Positions 1-7,710 of a stretch of 27,090 bases of DNA are shown here, one piece after another; the stretch's first letter is position 1; every line of letters begins with the position of its first letter. This DNA comes from CAXMQS01 sp036446035 (lineage in GTDB: Bacteria; Actinomycetota; Acidimicrobiia; Spongiisociales; JAOTWH01). The notes beneath the pieces are model-generated. The model searched no databases and was not told the DNA's origin. It saw only the letters and a program-made list of their open reading frames with translations. The stretch is from contig JAZFSG010000047.1 in assembly GCA_036446035.1 (NCBI GenBank), positions 1-27,090 of the forward strand, read 5' to 3'. The position numbers and the translations under genes are program-made.

Positions 1-784
1 TGAACTCCCGATACTCCTTGCCCCACTCGGGGTGCTGCGACGCCAGCAGATGCTTCGCCTTCGCCATGCCGAGCGGGTTCCCCACGTCGAGGAGATCATC
101 GTCGGCGATGATGCCACGACAGCGGCCGGCGAGTCGGTCGATGGCGTCTGTGAGTTGGATCTCCCCGCCGTAGCCCGGCTCCAGACCCGACAACGCTGCG
201 AAGACCTCCGGGTGGAAGAGGTATCTCCCCACCAGCGCGAGGTTCGATGGCGCCTCGCCGCTGGCCGGCTTTTCGACTGCACCCGTCACCTCGAAAGAAC
301 CGTCTCCATGGGTTTTCCCCTTGCCGACGATCCCGTAGCGGCTCAGCAGGGCCGGGTCATCAACCGTCCGTAGGGCGACCGCCGATCCGGAACCCGCCGC
401 GGCTATCAGCCGTCCCAGCACGTCTCTGCCGGGCCGCAGGAGCTCATCGACCAGCAGACACATGAACGGTCGATCACCAACCGCTTCGGCGGCGCAACTA
501 ACTGCGTGACCTAGGCCGTGGGGCTCAGCCTGGACAACGGGGGTGACGGTCACCCCGACGAGGCCGGGGAGTTCTTCCGCGAAGTGCCCTTGTATCAACG
601 CGGCGACGTTGGGGTCGATGACCGTGAAGATCTCGGTAGCCCCAGCGGCGGCCGCTTCTTCGACGGCGTACTGAATCGAGGGACGGTCGATGAGCGGCAG
701 GAATGCCTTGGGGATGACCCTGGTGGCCGGTCGCATTCGGGTACCACGACCGGCAGCGGGGATGACGGCAACGGTCGGACTCAT
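1..784 (-). CDS. galU: UTP-glucose-1-phosphate uridylyltransferase, 3'-truncated by window edge
   Basis: This enzyme makes UDP-glucose from UTP and glucose-1-phosphate in the cytoplasm, feeding cell-envelope glycan and polysaccharide synthesis. The visible 261 residues begin MSPTVAVIPAAGRGTRMRP and carry the nucleotidyltransferase signature (AAGRGTRM, then IPKAFLPLIDRPSIQYAVEEA split over residues 24-44). Later markers are the QAEPHGLGHAV segment, the EKP motif and the GGEIQLTDAI block. GalU proteins are usually near 290-300 residues, so only the last few tens are missing. The metal-site motif, usually LLPDD, reads LLVDE here: the first Asp is kept and the second is Glu. The ATG at 784 is supported by the protein start and a TAGCCT box 6 nt upstream. 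The gene is divergent from the phosphatase. Family assignment is firm; the Glu substitution is only an observation. Confidence 0.93.
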   Translation of the reverse strand, partial: MSPTVAVIPAAGRGTRMRPATRVIPKAFLPLIDRPSIQYAVEEAAAAGATEIFTVIDPNVAALIQGHFAEELPGLVGVTVTPVVQAEPHGLGHAVSCAAEAVGDRPFMCLLVDELLRPGRDVLGRLIAAAGSGSAVALRTVDDPALLSRYGIVGKGKTHGDGSFEVTGAVEKPASGEAPSNLALVGRYLFHPEVFAALSGLEPGYGGEIQLTDAIDRLAGRCRGIIADDDLLDVGNPLGMAKAKHLLASQHPEWGKEYREF

Positions 785-790
785 CGGCCG

Positions 791-796
791 AGGCTA
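791..796 (-). promoter_or_regulatory. -10 box of galU, leaderless arrangement
   Basis: Read on the minus strand this is TAGCCT, ending 6 nt before the galU ATG. That spacing would put the transcript start at or next to the start codon. No clear Shine-Dalgarno or -35 element is visible. Confidence 0.5.
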
Positions 797-913
797 CCTG
801 TGAAGTGGCCGCCTCCCGGGGGCGGACAGCATGATTGGGATGGCGTCGTCATAGGCCTCTCGGCGAGTGGTTACCACTTCTACGGCGCGCCAGATGAAGG
901 ACTTGAGGGTCAC

Positions 914-919
914 TACGGT
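914..919 (+). promoter_or_regulatory. -10 box of the phosphatase gene, leaderless arrangement
   Basis: TACGGT ends 6 nt before the GTG at 926. It supports choosing that GTG, because no good ribosome binding site is present and the protein family starts there. Confidence 0.45.
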
Positions 920-925
920 GAGTGC

Positions 926-1345
926 GTGATCGTGTTCGTGTGCACAGGCAACATCTGCCGTTCCCCAATGGCAGAAGCGATAGCGACTCAGTTGGAGAAG
1001 CGCCATGGCGGCTTGGTTCAGTTCGCTTCTGCAGGGACGTATGCCTCCGAAGGTCACGGCGCCACGCGCCAAGCCATAGAGGCCGCTGCGGAGATCGGCG
1101 TCGCAATGCGGTGGCATCGTTCTCGTCAACTGACGGCGGAAGTCGTCGCCGATGCTGATCTCCTCGTGGCACTCGACCAAGAGCACGTCGACTACATCGC
1201 AGAGCACTTCCCCGAGGCGATAGTGGAACTGCTCGATTCGGTGCCGGACCCATACGGGCTCAGCGGCGCGGTCTACCGGCAGGTGCGGGATCAGATAGCC
1301 GTCGCCCTCGAAAAGCGTGCCGGCAACTGGCTCAGCGCTGGCTGA
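926..1345 (+). CDS. Low-molecular-weight protein tyrosine phosphatase
   Basis: A cytoplasmic phosphatase of 139 residues that removes phosphate from tyrosine residues of proteins; relatives often act on tyrosine kinases of polysaccharide export. The P-loop CTGNICRS lies at residues 6-13, with nucleophile Cys6 and Arg12. The general acid Asp108 is in VPDPYG. The reading frame is open upstream to about 518, but that stretch is antisense to galU and has no family similarity. The GTG at 926 puts the P-loop at the usual position, five residues from the start. The 3' end overlaps the convergent sufU by 14 nt. A tyrosine phosphatase beside galU fits regulation of envelope polysaccharide, but that is inference. 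Family assignment is secure; the substrate is unknown. Confidence 0.9.
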   Translation: MIVFVCTGNICRSPMAEAIATQLEKRHGGLVQFASAGTYASEGHGATRQAIEAAAEIGVAMRWHRSRQLTAEVVADADLLVALDQEHVDYIAEHFPEAIVELLDSVPDPYGLSGAVYRQVRDQIAVALEKRAGNWLSAG

Positions 1346-1775
1346 GGGCGTCCTCGAGGGCGGTCCACGCCAGGTCGGCGCACTTGATCCGAACGGGGAA
1401 CTTGCTTACACCCTGAAGAGCCTCGATGTCTCCGAGCACCGCCCCGGGCCGGTCCGGGTCGAGTCCGGCGTCTCCCTCGCTGATCGTCATCATCCTCTTG
1501 AAGAGGCTCAGCAACTCGTCGACCTCGGCGACCGTCTTGCCGATGATGGCGTCTGTCATCATCGAAGCCGATGCCTGGCTGATAGAGCACCCGCTGCCGG
1601 TAATGGCTGCGTCGGCAACGACGTCGCCTTCGTAGCGCAGCGATAGGAACAGCTCGTCGCCACAGGACGGGTTGACGCCCTCGACGGTAATGTCGGCGTT
1701 GGCCACTTCGCCCGAGTGCCGGGGCTTGCGGTAGTGATCCAGGATCACCTCTCGGTAGAGCTCCTCAACTGACAC
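1332..1775 (-). CDS. sufU: SufU, zinc-dependent sulfurtransferase for Fe-S assembly
   Basis: SufU accepts persulfide sulfur from SufS and passes it to the SufBCD scaffold. The 147-residue protein has the expected zinc and catalytic ligands: Cys38 and Asp40 in NPSCGD, Cys63 in GSGCSIS, and Cys132 in RIKCADL. It retains the insertion between the second and third cysteines that separates SufU from IscU. The start is a GTG at 1775 with a strong GGGAGG ribosome binding site about 7 nt upstream. The gene overlaps the end of sufS by 11 nt, indicating translational coupling. It is the last gene of the suf unit and its tail overlaps the convergent phosphatase gene. Confidence 0.94.
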   Translation of the reverse strand: MSVEELYREVILDHYRKPRHSGEVANADITVEGVNPSCGDELFLSLRYEGDVVADAAITGSGCSISQASASMMTDAIIGKTVAEVDELLSLFKRMMTISEGDAGLDPDRPGAVLGDIEALQGVSKFPVRIKCADLAWTALEDALSQR

Positions 1776-2988
1776 CGAAAACCTCCCGTGATCTTTGGAG
1801 TCCGTCGATGAGGCTGTCTACGTCAGCCGCAGTGTTGTACACATAGAACGAAGCGCGAGCGGTCACCGGAACTCCGAGGGTCTCCATGAGTGGCTTGGCG
1901 CAGTGGTGACCGGCCCGCACCGCGATGCCCTGCTCGTCGAGGATTGTGGCCATGTCGTGTGGATGGATGTCGGAAAGCGTGAAGGAAACAGCGCCGCCGC
2001 GTTTGGCGGTGTCGTCTGGCCCGTACACCTTGAGCTCGGGGAACTCCTTGAGCCTCTCGAGTGCATACCCGGTGAGCTCGATCTCGTGCTCGCGCACGGC
2101 GTCCATCCCCAGGCTCGAGAGGTAGTCGACGGCGGCTCCAAAGCCGATGGCCTCGGCTATGGCCGGCGTCCCCGCCTCGAACTTGTGAGGAACGCTCGCC
2201 CAGCGGGACTCGTAGAGCTTGACGTCGCGGATCATCTCTCCGCCGCCCTCTGCCGGCTCCATCTCCTCGAGGCGGTCCGGCCGTCCCCACATGGCCCCGA
2301 CACCGGTCGGTCCAAGCATCTTGTGAGCACCGAAAACCAGGAAGTCGACGCCGAGCTCTTGGACATCGGTCGGCATGTGGGGAACGGACTGCGCCCCGTC
2401 TGCGACCACGATGGCATCGAACGCCTTGGCGGCTTCGACGACCTCCGCGATCGGGCCGATGGTGCCCAACACGTTCGACATACCAGAGCAGCCGACGATC
2501 TTGGTGGTCTCATCGATGGTCGACTCGATGTCTGAGGTGTCGACTGTGTAGTCGTCGGCCATGGGCAGGTAGCGCAGCCGGGCCCCGGTGAACTTGCAGA
2601 TCAACTGCCAGGGAACGATGTTGGCGTGGTGCTCCATGCCCGTGAGGACGATGCTGTCGCCCTCCTTGAGCCGGTAGAGGCCCCAGCCGTAGGCGATGGT
2701 GTTGATGGCCGATGTCGTTCCCCGCTGGAAGACGAGCTCGTTTGGTGATCCTGCATTGACGAAGGCGGCGATCTTGGCGCGAGCCGCTTCGAAGCGGTCG
2801 GTGGCGTCTGTTGCGATGGCGTAGGCGCCGCGGTGAACGTTGGCGTTGGCAGTGCGGTAGTAGTCGTCCATGGCGTCGAGCACCTGGACCGGCTTCTGTG
2901 TCGTGGCAGCCGAGTCGAGATAGACGAGCGGATGACCGTTCATCTTGGTGTCGAGGATCGGGAAGTCGGCTCGGCAGTCTTCTATCAC
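1765..2988 (-). CDS. sufS: SufS cysteine desulfurase
   Basis: A PLP enzyme of 407 residues that takes sulfur from cysteine, giving alanine and an enzyme persulfide that SufU relays. The PLP lysine is Lys223 in GAHKMLGPTGVG and the persulfide cysteine is Cys363 in RAGHHCAKPLM, the short-loop arrangement of group II desulfurases. The N-terminal YLDSAATTQKP segment and the length match the family. Translation begins at a GTG at 2988 that shares a GTGA overlap with the sufC stop, so it is coupled to sufC. Together with sufU it forms the sulfur-donor arm of the SUF system. Confidence 0.96.
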   Translation of the reverse strand: MIEDCRADFPILDTKMNGHPLVYLDSAATTQKPVQVLDAMDDYYRTANANVHRGAYAIATDATDRFEAARAKIAAFVNAGSPNELVFQRGTTSAINTIAYGWGLYRLKEGDSIVLTGMEHHANIVPWQLICKFTGARLRYLPMADDYTVDTSDIESTIDETTKIVGCSGMSNVLGTIGPIAEVVEAAKAFDAIVVADGAQSVPHMPTDVQELGVDFLVFGAHKMLGPTGVGAMWGRPDRLEEMEPAEGGGEMIRDVKLYESRWASVPHKFEAGTPAIAEAIGFGAAVDYLSSLGMDAVREHEIELTGYALERLKEFPELKVYGPDDTAKRGGAVSFTLSDIHPHDMATILDEQGIAVRAGHHCAKPLMETLGVPVTARASFYVYNTAADVDSLIDGLQRSREVFGVS

Positions 2989-3740
2989 TTCTTCGCCCCC
3001 TCCTTGAAGGATTCGTATCCTCCTTCTTCGACCTGGGTCGCCAGGTTGGGGGGACCGCTCGCCACGATACGCCCATCGACGAATACGTGCACGAACTCGG
3101 GTGTCAGGTAGTCGAGAAGCCGCTGGTAGTGCGTGATGACGAGGAATCCCCTGTCTGGTGAGGATGTCTTCTCGATGCCCTCGGCCACCATCTGCAGTGC
3201 GTCGATGTCGAGACCCGAATCGGTCTCGTCCATAATCGCCAGCATCGGTTCGAGAACCGCGAGTTGCAGAACCTCGTTGCGTTTGCGCTCGCCTCCTGAG
3301 AACCCTTCGTTGAGGTAGCGGTCGGCGAACTCGGCCTCCATGCCCAGTTCCTTCATTGTCTCCATGACCCTGAGGCGCAGCTCGAGGATGGTGTAGGCGG
3401 TGCCGGTGCGAGCGGACAGCGCCGCCCGCAAGAAGTTGACCACGGAGACGCCCGGGATCTCCTCGGGGTATTGAAACGCCAGGAACATGCCGGCTTTGCC
3501 GCGCTCGGTTGGTGTCAACTCGGCGATGTCCTCGCCATTAACAAGGACGCGGCCCGCCGTCACTTGATAGGCGGGATGGCCCATGAGAACGTTGCCCAGG
3601 GTTGACTTTCCTGACCCGTTGGGCCCCATGAGCACGTGCATCTCGCCGCGGTCTATCTCAAGGGTGACACCCTTTAGGATCTCGACGCCCTCAACGGAGG
3701 CGTGCAGGTCGTCGATGAACAACAGTGGGTCGGCGGGCAT
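2985..3740 (-). CDS. sufC: SufC, ATPase of the SUF Fe-S assembly complex
   Basis: A soluble ABC ATPase of 251 residues that drives cluster assembly on SufB-SufD. Walker A is GPNGSGKST at residues 39-47, the ABC signature is FSGGERKR at 147-154, and Walker B with its catalytic Glu is LAIMDET at 167-173. The segment GMFLAFQYPEEIPGV around the Q-loop is typical of SufC rather than of transporters. sufC usually follows sufB and sufD; here the preceding gene is an LLM oxidoreductase and neither partner is in the window. The ATG at 3740 lies 6 nt after a TACACT box, so this gene probably heads its own transcript. Confidence 0.95.
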   Translation of the reverse strand: MPADPLLFIDDLHASVEGVEILKGVTLEIDRGEMHVLMGPNGSGKSTLGNVLMGHPAYQVTAGRVLVNGEDIAELTPTERGKAGMFLAFQYPEEIPGVSVVNFLRAALSARTGTAYTILELRLRVMETMKELGMEAEFADRYLNEGFSGGERKRNEVLQLAVLEPMLAIMDETDSGLDIDALQMVAEGIEKTSSPDRGFLVITHYQRLLDYLTPEFVHVFVDGRIVASGPPNLATQVEEGGYESFKEGAKK

Positions 3741-3746
3741 ATCGAA

Positions 3747-3752
3747 AGTGTA
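3747..3752 (-). promoter_or_regulatory. -10 box of the sufCSU unit, leaderless arrangement
   Basis: TACACT on the minus strand ends 6 nt before the sufC ATG. It sits in the 58-nt gap after the LLM gene. The -35 region is not recognisable. Confidence 0.5.
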
Positions 3753-3798
3753 TCGACCCGCCGTTGGTCAGAGCAGGGGAATGTTGACGCCGTCGGCG

Positions 3799-4722
3799 CT
3801 AGGCACCGAGTGAGTCGAACACCTCTTCGAACTCGACCAGGTCGGGGGCTGCAAAGTACTGCATGTAGAACCGCTGCACCCCGACGGCGGCGATGTCCTC
3901 GATGACCTGACGCACTGCCTCCTGAGTGCCGACAGGGATTCCTGCCGACCTCCAGGCGTCCTCATGCTCAGATGGGCTGCGGTCCCGGGATGCCGCGGCT
4001 GCGGCGAGCCGCTGCTGGTAGGCAGATTCATCGGTGCCCGTGAGCACAGGACTGGCGACGCTGAACTTGATGGCGTCCGGATCCCTTCCTGCCTTCTCGG
4101 CGGCGGCGCGAACCTTGCCGATCCGGTCGGCCAGAGTCGCGGGATCCCTGATTCCGATGTTGAACTCGTCGGCGTAGGTGCCTGCGAGGAATGGGGTCTT
4201 GGTCGGCCCAGACCCTCCGACGACGATGGGCAGGTTGCTTGGTTTGGGGCGGACGTCGATCGTGTCGAGCTTGTAGTGCGTGCCGCTGAAGCCGGCGGCG
4301 CCATCGGCAAAGGCGGCCCTGAGGTATCCGAGCGTCTCCTCGAGCCGCTCGAAGCGCTCCTTCATCGGCCATAGCTCCAGGCCGAAGGCATCGTGCTCGA
4401 GGTCCATCCAGCCCGTTCCAACGCCGAGCCGAAAGCGGCCGCCAGACATCTCGTCGAGTGTGGCGGCGGACTTGGCGATGATCGCCGGGTGGCGAAAGCT
4501 GATCGGCGTCACCATGATGCAGAGCTCGATCGACTCGGTCTCGAGGGCGACGCCCGCAAGTGAGGTGAAGGTCTCGGTGACGTGAGGGGTCTCCCGTGAG
4601 GAGAAGATGTGGTCGGCTCTGGCGAATACGTCCAACCCACGCGACTCGGCCCACTTCGCGGCAGTGACCAGTTCGACATACGTCATGCCCATCTGGGGCT
4701 CCAGCATCAGTCCAAATTCCAT
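3799..4722 (-). CDS. LLM-class (F420-type) oxidoreductase
   Basis: A TIM-barrel flavin/F420 oxidoreductase of 307 residues related to luciferase-like monooxygenases. The family marks are the early ADHIF segment, the SGGRFRLGVGTGW block near residue 110, and the PIVVGGSGPTKT segment near residue 185. The actinobacterial setting favours coenzyme F420 over FMN, but the sequence read by eye does not settle the cofactor. The substrate is unknown. Translation starts at an ATG with an AGGAGG site 3 nt upstream, and a TAGCCT box lies 24 nt before the ATG, giving a short leader. The gene is divergent from an acyl-CoA dehydrogenase, which might point to a shared catabolic role. Confidence 0.85.
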   Translation of the reverse strand: MEFGLMLEPQMGMTYVELVTAAKWAESRGLDVFARADHIFSSRETPHVTETFTSLAGVALETESIELCIMVTPISFRHPAIIAKSAATLDEMSGGRFRLGVGTGWMDLEHDAFGLELWPMKERFERLEETLGYLRAAFADGAAGFSGTHYKLDTIDVRPKPSNLPIVVGGSGPTKTPFLAGTYADEFNIGIRDPATLADRIGKVRAAAEKAGRDPDAIKFSVASPVLTGTDESAYQQRLAAAAASRDRSPSEHEDAWRSAGIPVGTQEAVRQVIEDIAAVGVQRFYMQYFAAPDLVEFEEVFDSLGA

Positions 4723-4746
4723 GCGCCTCCTGTCCGTCGGCGCTTC

Positions 4747-4752
4747 AGGCTA
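4747..4752 (-). promoter_or_regulatory. -10 box of the LLM oxidoreductase gene, leadered
   Basis: TAGCCT on the minus strand lies 24 nt before the ATG at 4722, with an AGGAGG site in between. This is one of the few unit heads here with both a -10 box and a ribosome binding site. Confidence 0.35.
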
Positions 4753-4837
4753 GGAGCGTGCCGAGCAATTCTCTCGCGAGTCGGCGACCGACAGCATTCT
4801 CCCTGGTCACCGAGGCGACGACTCGTAGCACGGGTCA

Positions 4838-4868
4838 TTGGTCGGCATGCTCCCGGGCGGACTAGCTT
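4838..4868 (+). promoter_or_regulatory. Promoter of the acyl-CoA dehydrogenase gene, leaderless arrangement
   Basis: TTGGTC at 4838-4843 and TAGCTT at 4863-4868 are separated by 19 nt. The -10 box ends 6 nt before the ATG at 4875, and no ribosome binding site is visible. Confidence 0.5.
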
Positions 4869-4874
4869 TCTCGT

Positions 4875-5996
4875 ATGGACTTCGCCTTCAGCGCCGAGCA
4901 GGAGATGCTCCGCGACACGACGCGCCGCTTCCTCACCGATAAGGCGGACTCGGCTGTTGTTCGGGAGATCATGGAGTCCGAGGAGGGCTTCGACGCCGGC
5001 TTGTGGACGGACATTGCCGACCAGGGATGGTTGGCAATGCACATTCCCGAGGCAGACGGTGGAGCTGGCTTCAGTTACCTCGAACTCGTAGTCCTCATGG
5101 AGGAGATGGGCGCAGCCCTGTTCCCCTCTCCGTTCTTCTCAACAGTTGTGCTCGGAGCCAACGCCCTCCTCGTCGGCGGAAGCGAGGCACAGCGCAAGGA
5201 GCTGCTTCCAGAGGTTGCTGCCGGAGAACGGCGGTTGGCGCTGGCGCAGCTCGAGGAGTCCGGACGCTGGGATGAGTCTGGCATCGAGATGCAGGCCGTC
5301 GCCGACGGTGACGATTTCGTTCTCACCGGAACGAAGATGTACGTCGTCGATGGGCACACGGCCCACTCCCTTGTTGTTGCCGCCCGCACTCCTTCCGGCG
5401 TGAGCCTCTTCGTTGTCGACGGTGAGGCCTCCGGCGTGACGAGGTCGCGACTCGAAACCATGGACATGACCCGCAAGCAAGCCCGGGTGACCTTCGAGGG
5501 TGTTCGCGTGCCCAGCTCCTCGATGGTCGGCCCCGAGGGATCTGGCTGGGAGACCCTCACCAAGGTCACGGACCTGGCATCGGTGGCTCTCGCCGCCGAG
5601 TGCGTTGGCGGGGCACAGCGGTGTCTTGACATGTCGGTCGAGTACGCCAAAGTGCGCGTGCAGTTCGGTCGCCCCATCGGATCGTTCCAGGCCGTCAAGC
5701 ACAAGTGTGCCGACATGCTGGTCCAGCTCGAGTCTGCGCGGTCGGCCGCCTATTACGCGGGCTGGGCCGCGTCCGAGGACAACGATGAGCTCGGGGTCGT
5801 GGCGCCTTTGGCTAAGTCGTACTGCTCGGAGGCCTACTTCTTCTGCGCCTCTGAGAACATCCAGATCCACGGCGGCATCGGCTTCACCTGGGAGCACGAC
5901 GCTCACCTCTACTTCAAGAGGGCGAAGACGTCAGAGTTGCTGCTGGGCACTCCTGCCCACCATCGGTCGCTGTTGGCGGACCGGCTCGGCCTCTAG
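4875..5996 (+). CDS. Acyl-CoA dehydrogenase family protein
   Basis: An FAD enzyme of 373 residues of the kind that introduces an alpha-beta double bond into acyl-CoA thioesters. It opens with the typical MDFAFSAEQEMLRDTTRRF helix. It contains the FAD-contact segment RVQFGRPIGSFQAVKH and the C-terminal IQIHGGIGFTWEHD block. Where classical fatty acyl-CoA dehydrogenases have the catalytic Glu of the YEGT motif, this protein reads ELLLGTP with Leu357 before the Gly. The base may therefore lie elsewhere, or the protein may act as one partner of a heteromeric dehydrogenase, as in some actinobacterial sterol-degradation pairs. No partner gene is in the window. The stop overlaps the convergent M23 gene by 4 nt. 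Confidence 0.9.
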   Translation: MDFAFSAEQEMLRDTTRRFLTDKADSAVVREIMESEEGFDAGLWTDIADQGWLAMHIPEADGGAGFSYLELVVLMEEMGAALFPSPFFSTVVLGANALLVGGSEAQRKELLPEVAAGERRLALAQLEESGRWDESGIEMQAVADGDDFVLTGTKMYVVDGHTAHSLVVAARTPSGVSLFVVDGEASGVTRSRLETMDMTRKQARVTFEGVRVPSSSMVGPEGSGWETLTKVTDLASVALAAECVGGAQRCLDMSVEYAKVRVQFGRPIGSFQAVKHKCADMLVQLESARSAAYYAGWAASEDNDELGVVAPLAKSYCSEAYFFCASENIQIHGGIGFTWEHDAHLYFKRAKTSELLLGTPAHHRSLLADRLGL

Positions 5997-7621
5997 GGCT
6001 TGCAGTTCCAGTGGTGCCAGGCAGATTGGCCACCGTCGAGTGAATATTGGACGAGCCACGCCGCCGCTTCGATGTTGGCGCCGCCGTCGTAGGGGGCCTC
6101 GCTGGCGTAGTCGTCAAACCCGATCTCGCCGGCAACCCAGTCCCACGTCGATGGCATGAACTGGAACAGCCCGGCGGCGCCGCTCGTCGGGTTGGTGATG
6201 GCAGCGTCGCCGTTGCTCTCACAGGAGATGACGGCGAGGGCATCCTCGACGACCTCGGCCGGGAAGTGCTCGACAACCAACGGGCGCCACGCCTCGACCG
6301 CTGGCGGCCACTCGGTCTCTGGGGGTGGGTCGTCGGGGTCGGGTTCGGTGTAGCCGGCGTGGTTCGACGGCGCCACCAGCGCTGTCGTCCAGTCGTCACC
6401 GACTGGAACCGTGTGGTCGGCGGCTCCTTCGCCGTTCTCGAACTTGAGGTACAGCATGCCGGTTGACGGTCGGTAGACGGCGACGGTGTCGTCGCCGTTG
6501 CCGTCCCAGTCGCCGGCAAGGATCTTGTCTCCGGGATCTCCGTAGTAGAACTCGAAGTCGGCGACGCCGGTGTCGTTGCTGTTGCGGAAGTAGACGAATC
6601 CGGTGCTCTCTCTGTGCAGCCCCACCGTGTCGATACCGTCGCCGTCGAAGTCGCCGACGAATGGCTTGTCGCCGGGGTTGCCGAATTCGAACTCGTGGTC
6701 GGCGATCCCCGATCCGAGGCTGTTCTTGACGTAGACCTTGCCCTCCGTGGGCCTGTAGATGGCGAGCGTGTCACAGCCGTCGCCATTGAAGTCGCCGGCG
6801 AGTGGGATGTCTGAGGCGTCGCCATAGAAGAAGTCGACCTCGGCGATTCCCTGGCTGTTCGAGTTGCGCAGATACATGAACCCATTGTTGGTGCGGTACA
6901 TCGCCGGCGTGGCGGTCCCGTCGCAGTCCCAGTCGCCCATGAGGGCGAAGTCACCCGGGTCGCCGTAGAAGAATGTCGCTTGATCGCTGTTCCACATGAC
7001 CTCGCGCATCATGTGGAACTGGGCATCGCCACCCACAAGGGCAACAGAGTCACACGTCTCACCCTCAGGGCATGGCGGTTCAGCATCGAGGTCGACTCCG
7101 GATGGCGGCAGCGCTTCGATCAGGTGGGGATAGGGGTTGACCTTTCCTTCGGGCGAGTGCAACTCGAAGTGCAAGTGCGATCCGGTCCATTCGGCATTGC
7201 CGCTATCGCCGACGTAGCCGATCAGCTGGCCCGCTTCGACGTGAACCCCGCGCTCGATTCCGGGAGCGAAACCCCAGCCCAGCCCGTCGTCGGTGCCAGG
7301 GGTGTCGTTGTTGAGGTGGATGTACCAGCTCGCCCAGCCGTCGTCGTGGTTGAGGGCCATGGCACAGCAGTTGCCCCCGAGGGTGTTGTGCATCCAACCG
7401 ACCGTCCCAGCGGCAGCAGCGACAACAGGCACCATCTTGTCGGCCATGATGTCGGTGCCCTCATGGGAGCGACCAGCACCTCGGGCGGCTCCCCAGGTGT
7501 CGGAGTAGTGGTTCTCCCCGTCAACGGGGAAGATCAGTGGATAGATGTCATCTGCGGCTGCCGCCGGCAGGGCAGGTACAAGCACGGACACGATGACGAC
7601 AGCAGCGGCGATGGAGCGCAA
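5993..7621 (-). CDS. Secreted M23 peptidase with 47-residue repeats and C-terminal lytic-transglycosylase-like domain
   Basis: A predicted two-headed peptidoglycan hydrolase of 542 residues. Residues 1-23 are a signal peptide. An M23 metallopeptidase domain at about 30-170 has His53 and Asp57 (HEGTD), His102, and the HxH pair His149/His151 (HLHFELH). Four repeats of exactly 47 residues follow (217-263, 264-310, 311-357, 358-404), each with a GDxDGDG-like loop resembling Ca-binding FG-GAP/VCBS blades. A Pro/Asp-rich linker (about 424-440) leads to an SLT-like domain with putative catalytic Glu468 in SCESNGD and GLFQFMPSTW. The start is a TTG at 7621 with GGGAAAGG upstream. Eight cysteines are present: 85, 86, 184, 190, 233, 283, 467 and 540. 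It follows the thioredoxin-like and DsbB-like genes on the same strand. Confidence 0.9.
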   Translation of the reverse strand: MRSIAAAVVIVSVLVPALPAAAADDIYPLIFPVDGENHYSDTWGAARGAGRSHEGTDIMADKMVPVVAAAAGTVGWMHNTLGGNCCAMALNHDDGWASWYIHLNNDTPGTDDGLGWGFAPGIERGVHVEAGQLIGYVGDSGNAEWTGSHLHFELHSPEGKVNPYPHLIEALPPSGVDLDAEPPCPEGETCDSVALVGGDAQFHMMREVMWNSDQATFFYGDPGDFALMGDWDCDGTATPAMYRTNNGFMYLRNSNSQGIAEVDFFYGDASDIPLAGDFNGDGCDTLAIYRPTEGKVYVKNSLGSGIADHEFEFGNPGDKPFVGDFDGDGIDTVGLHRESTGFVYFRNSNDTGVADFEFYYGDPGDKILAGDWDGNGDDTVAVYRPSTGMLYLKFENGEGAADHTVPVGDDWTTALVAPSNHAGYTEPDPDDPPPETEWPPAVEAWRPLVVEHFPAEVVEDALAVISCESNGDAAITNPTSGAAGLFQFMPSTWDWVAGEIGFDDYASEAPYDGGANIEAAAWLVQYSLDGGQSAWHHWNCKP

Positions 7622-7691
7622 TGGACCTTTCCCAATCTCTCCATCTTCTATCGGCCGCGCAGCGTGGTTTTCTTGAGTGCGTCGTTGTGGA

Positions 7692-7702
7692 GGTGACTAG
7701 TC
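7692..7702. promoter_or_regulatory. Candidate operator GGTGACTAGTC upstream of the M23 gene
   Basis: This 11-mer lies 9 nt beyond the stop codon of the thioredoxin-like gene and 70 nt before the M23 start codon. The same 11-mer occurs at 24426-24436 upstream of the CAP-domain gene, where it forms a perfect 12-bp palindrome. Here 10 of the 12 palindrome bases are present. Confidence 0.4.
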
Positions 7703-7710
7703 CGAGGTCT

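Noticed and set aside
518..925. Upstream extension of the phosphatase reading frame
   Set aside because: It is antisense to the clear galU gene, has no family similarity, and the P-loop would be far from the N-terminus. The GTG at 926 fits the family and has a -10 box.
894..929. 11-codon leader frame overlapping the phosphatase start
   Set aside because: It would end in a GTGA overlap with the GTG at 926, but it has no ribosome binding site and its peptide shows no attenuation pattern. Probably chance.
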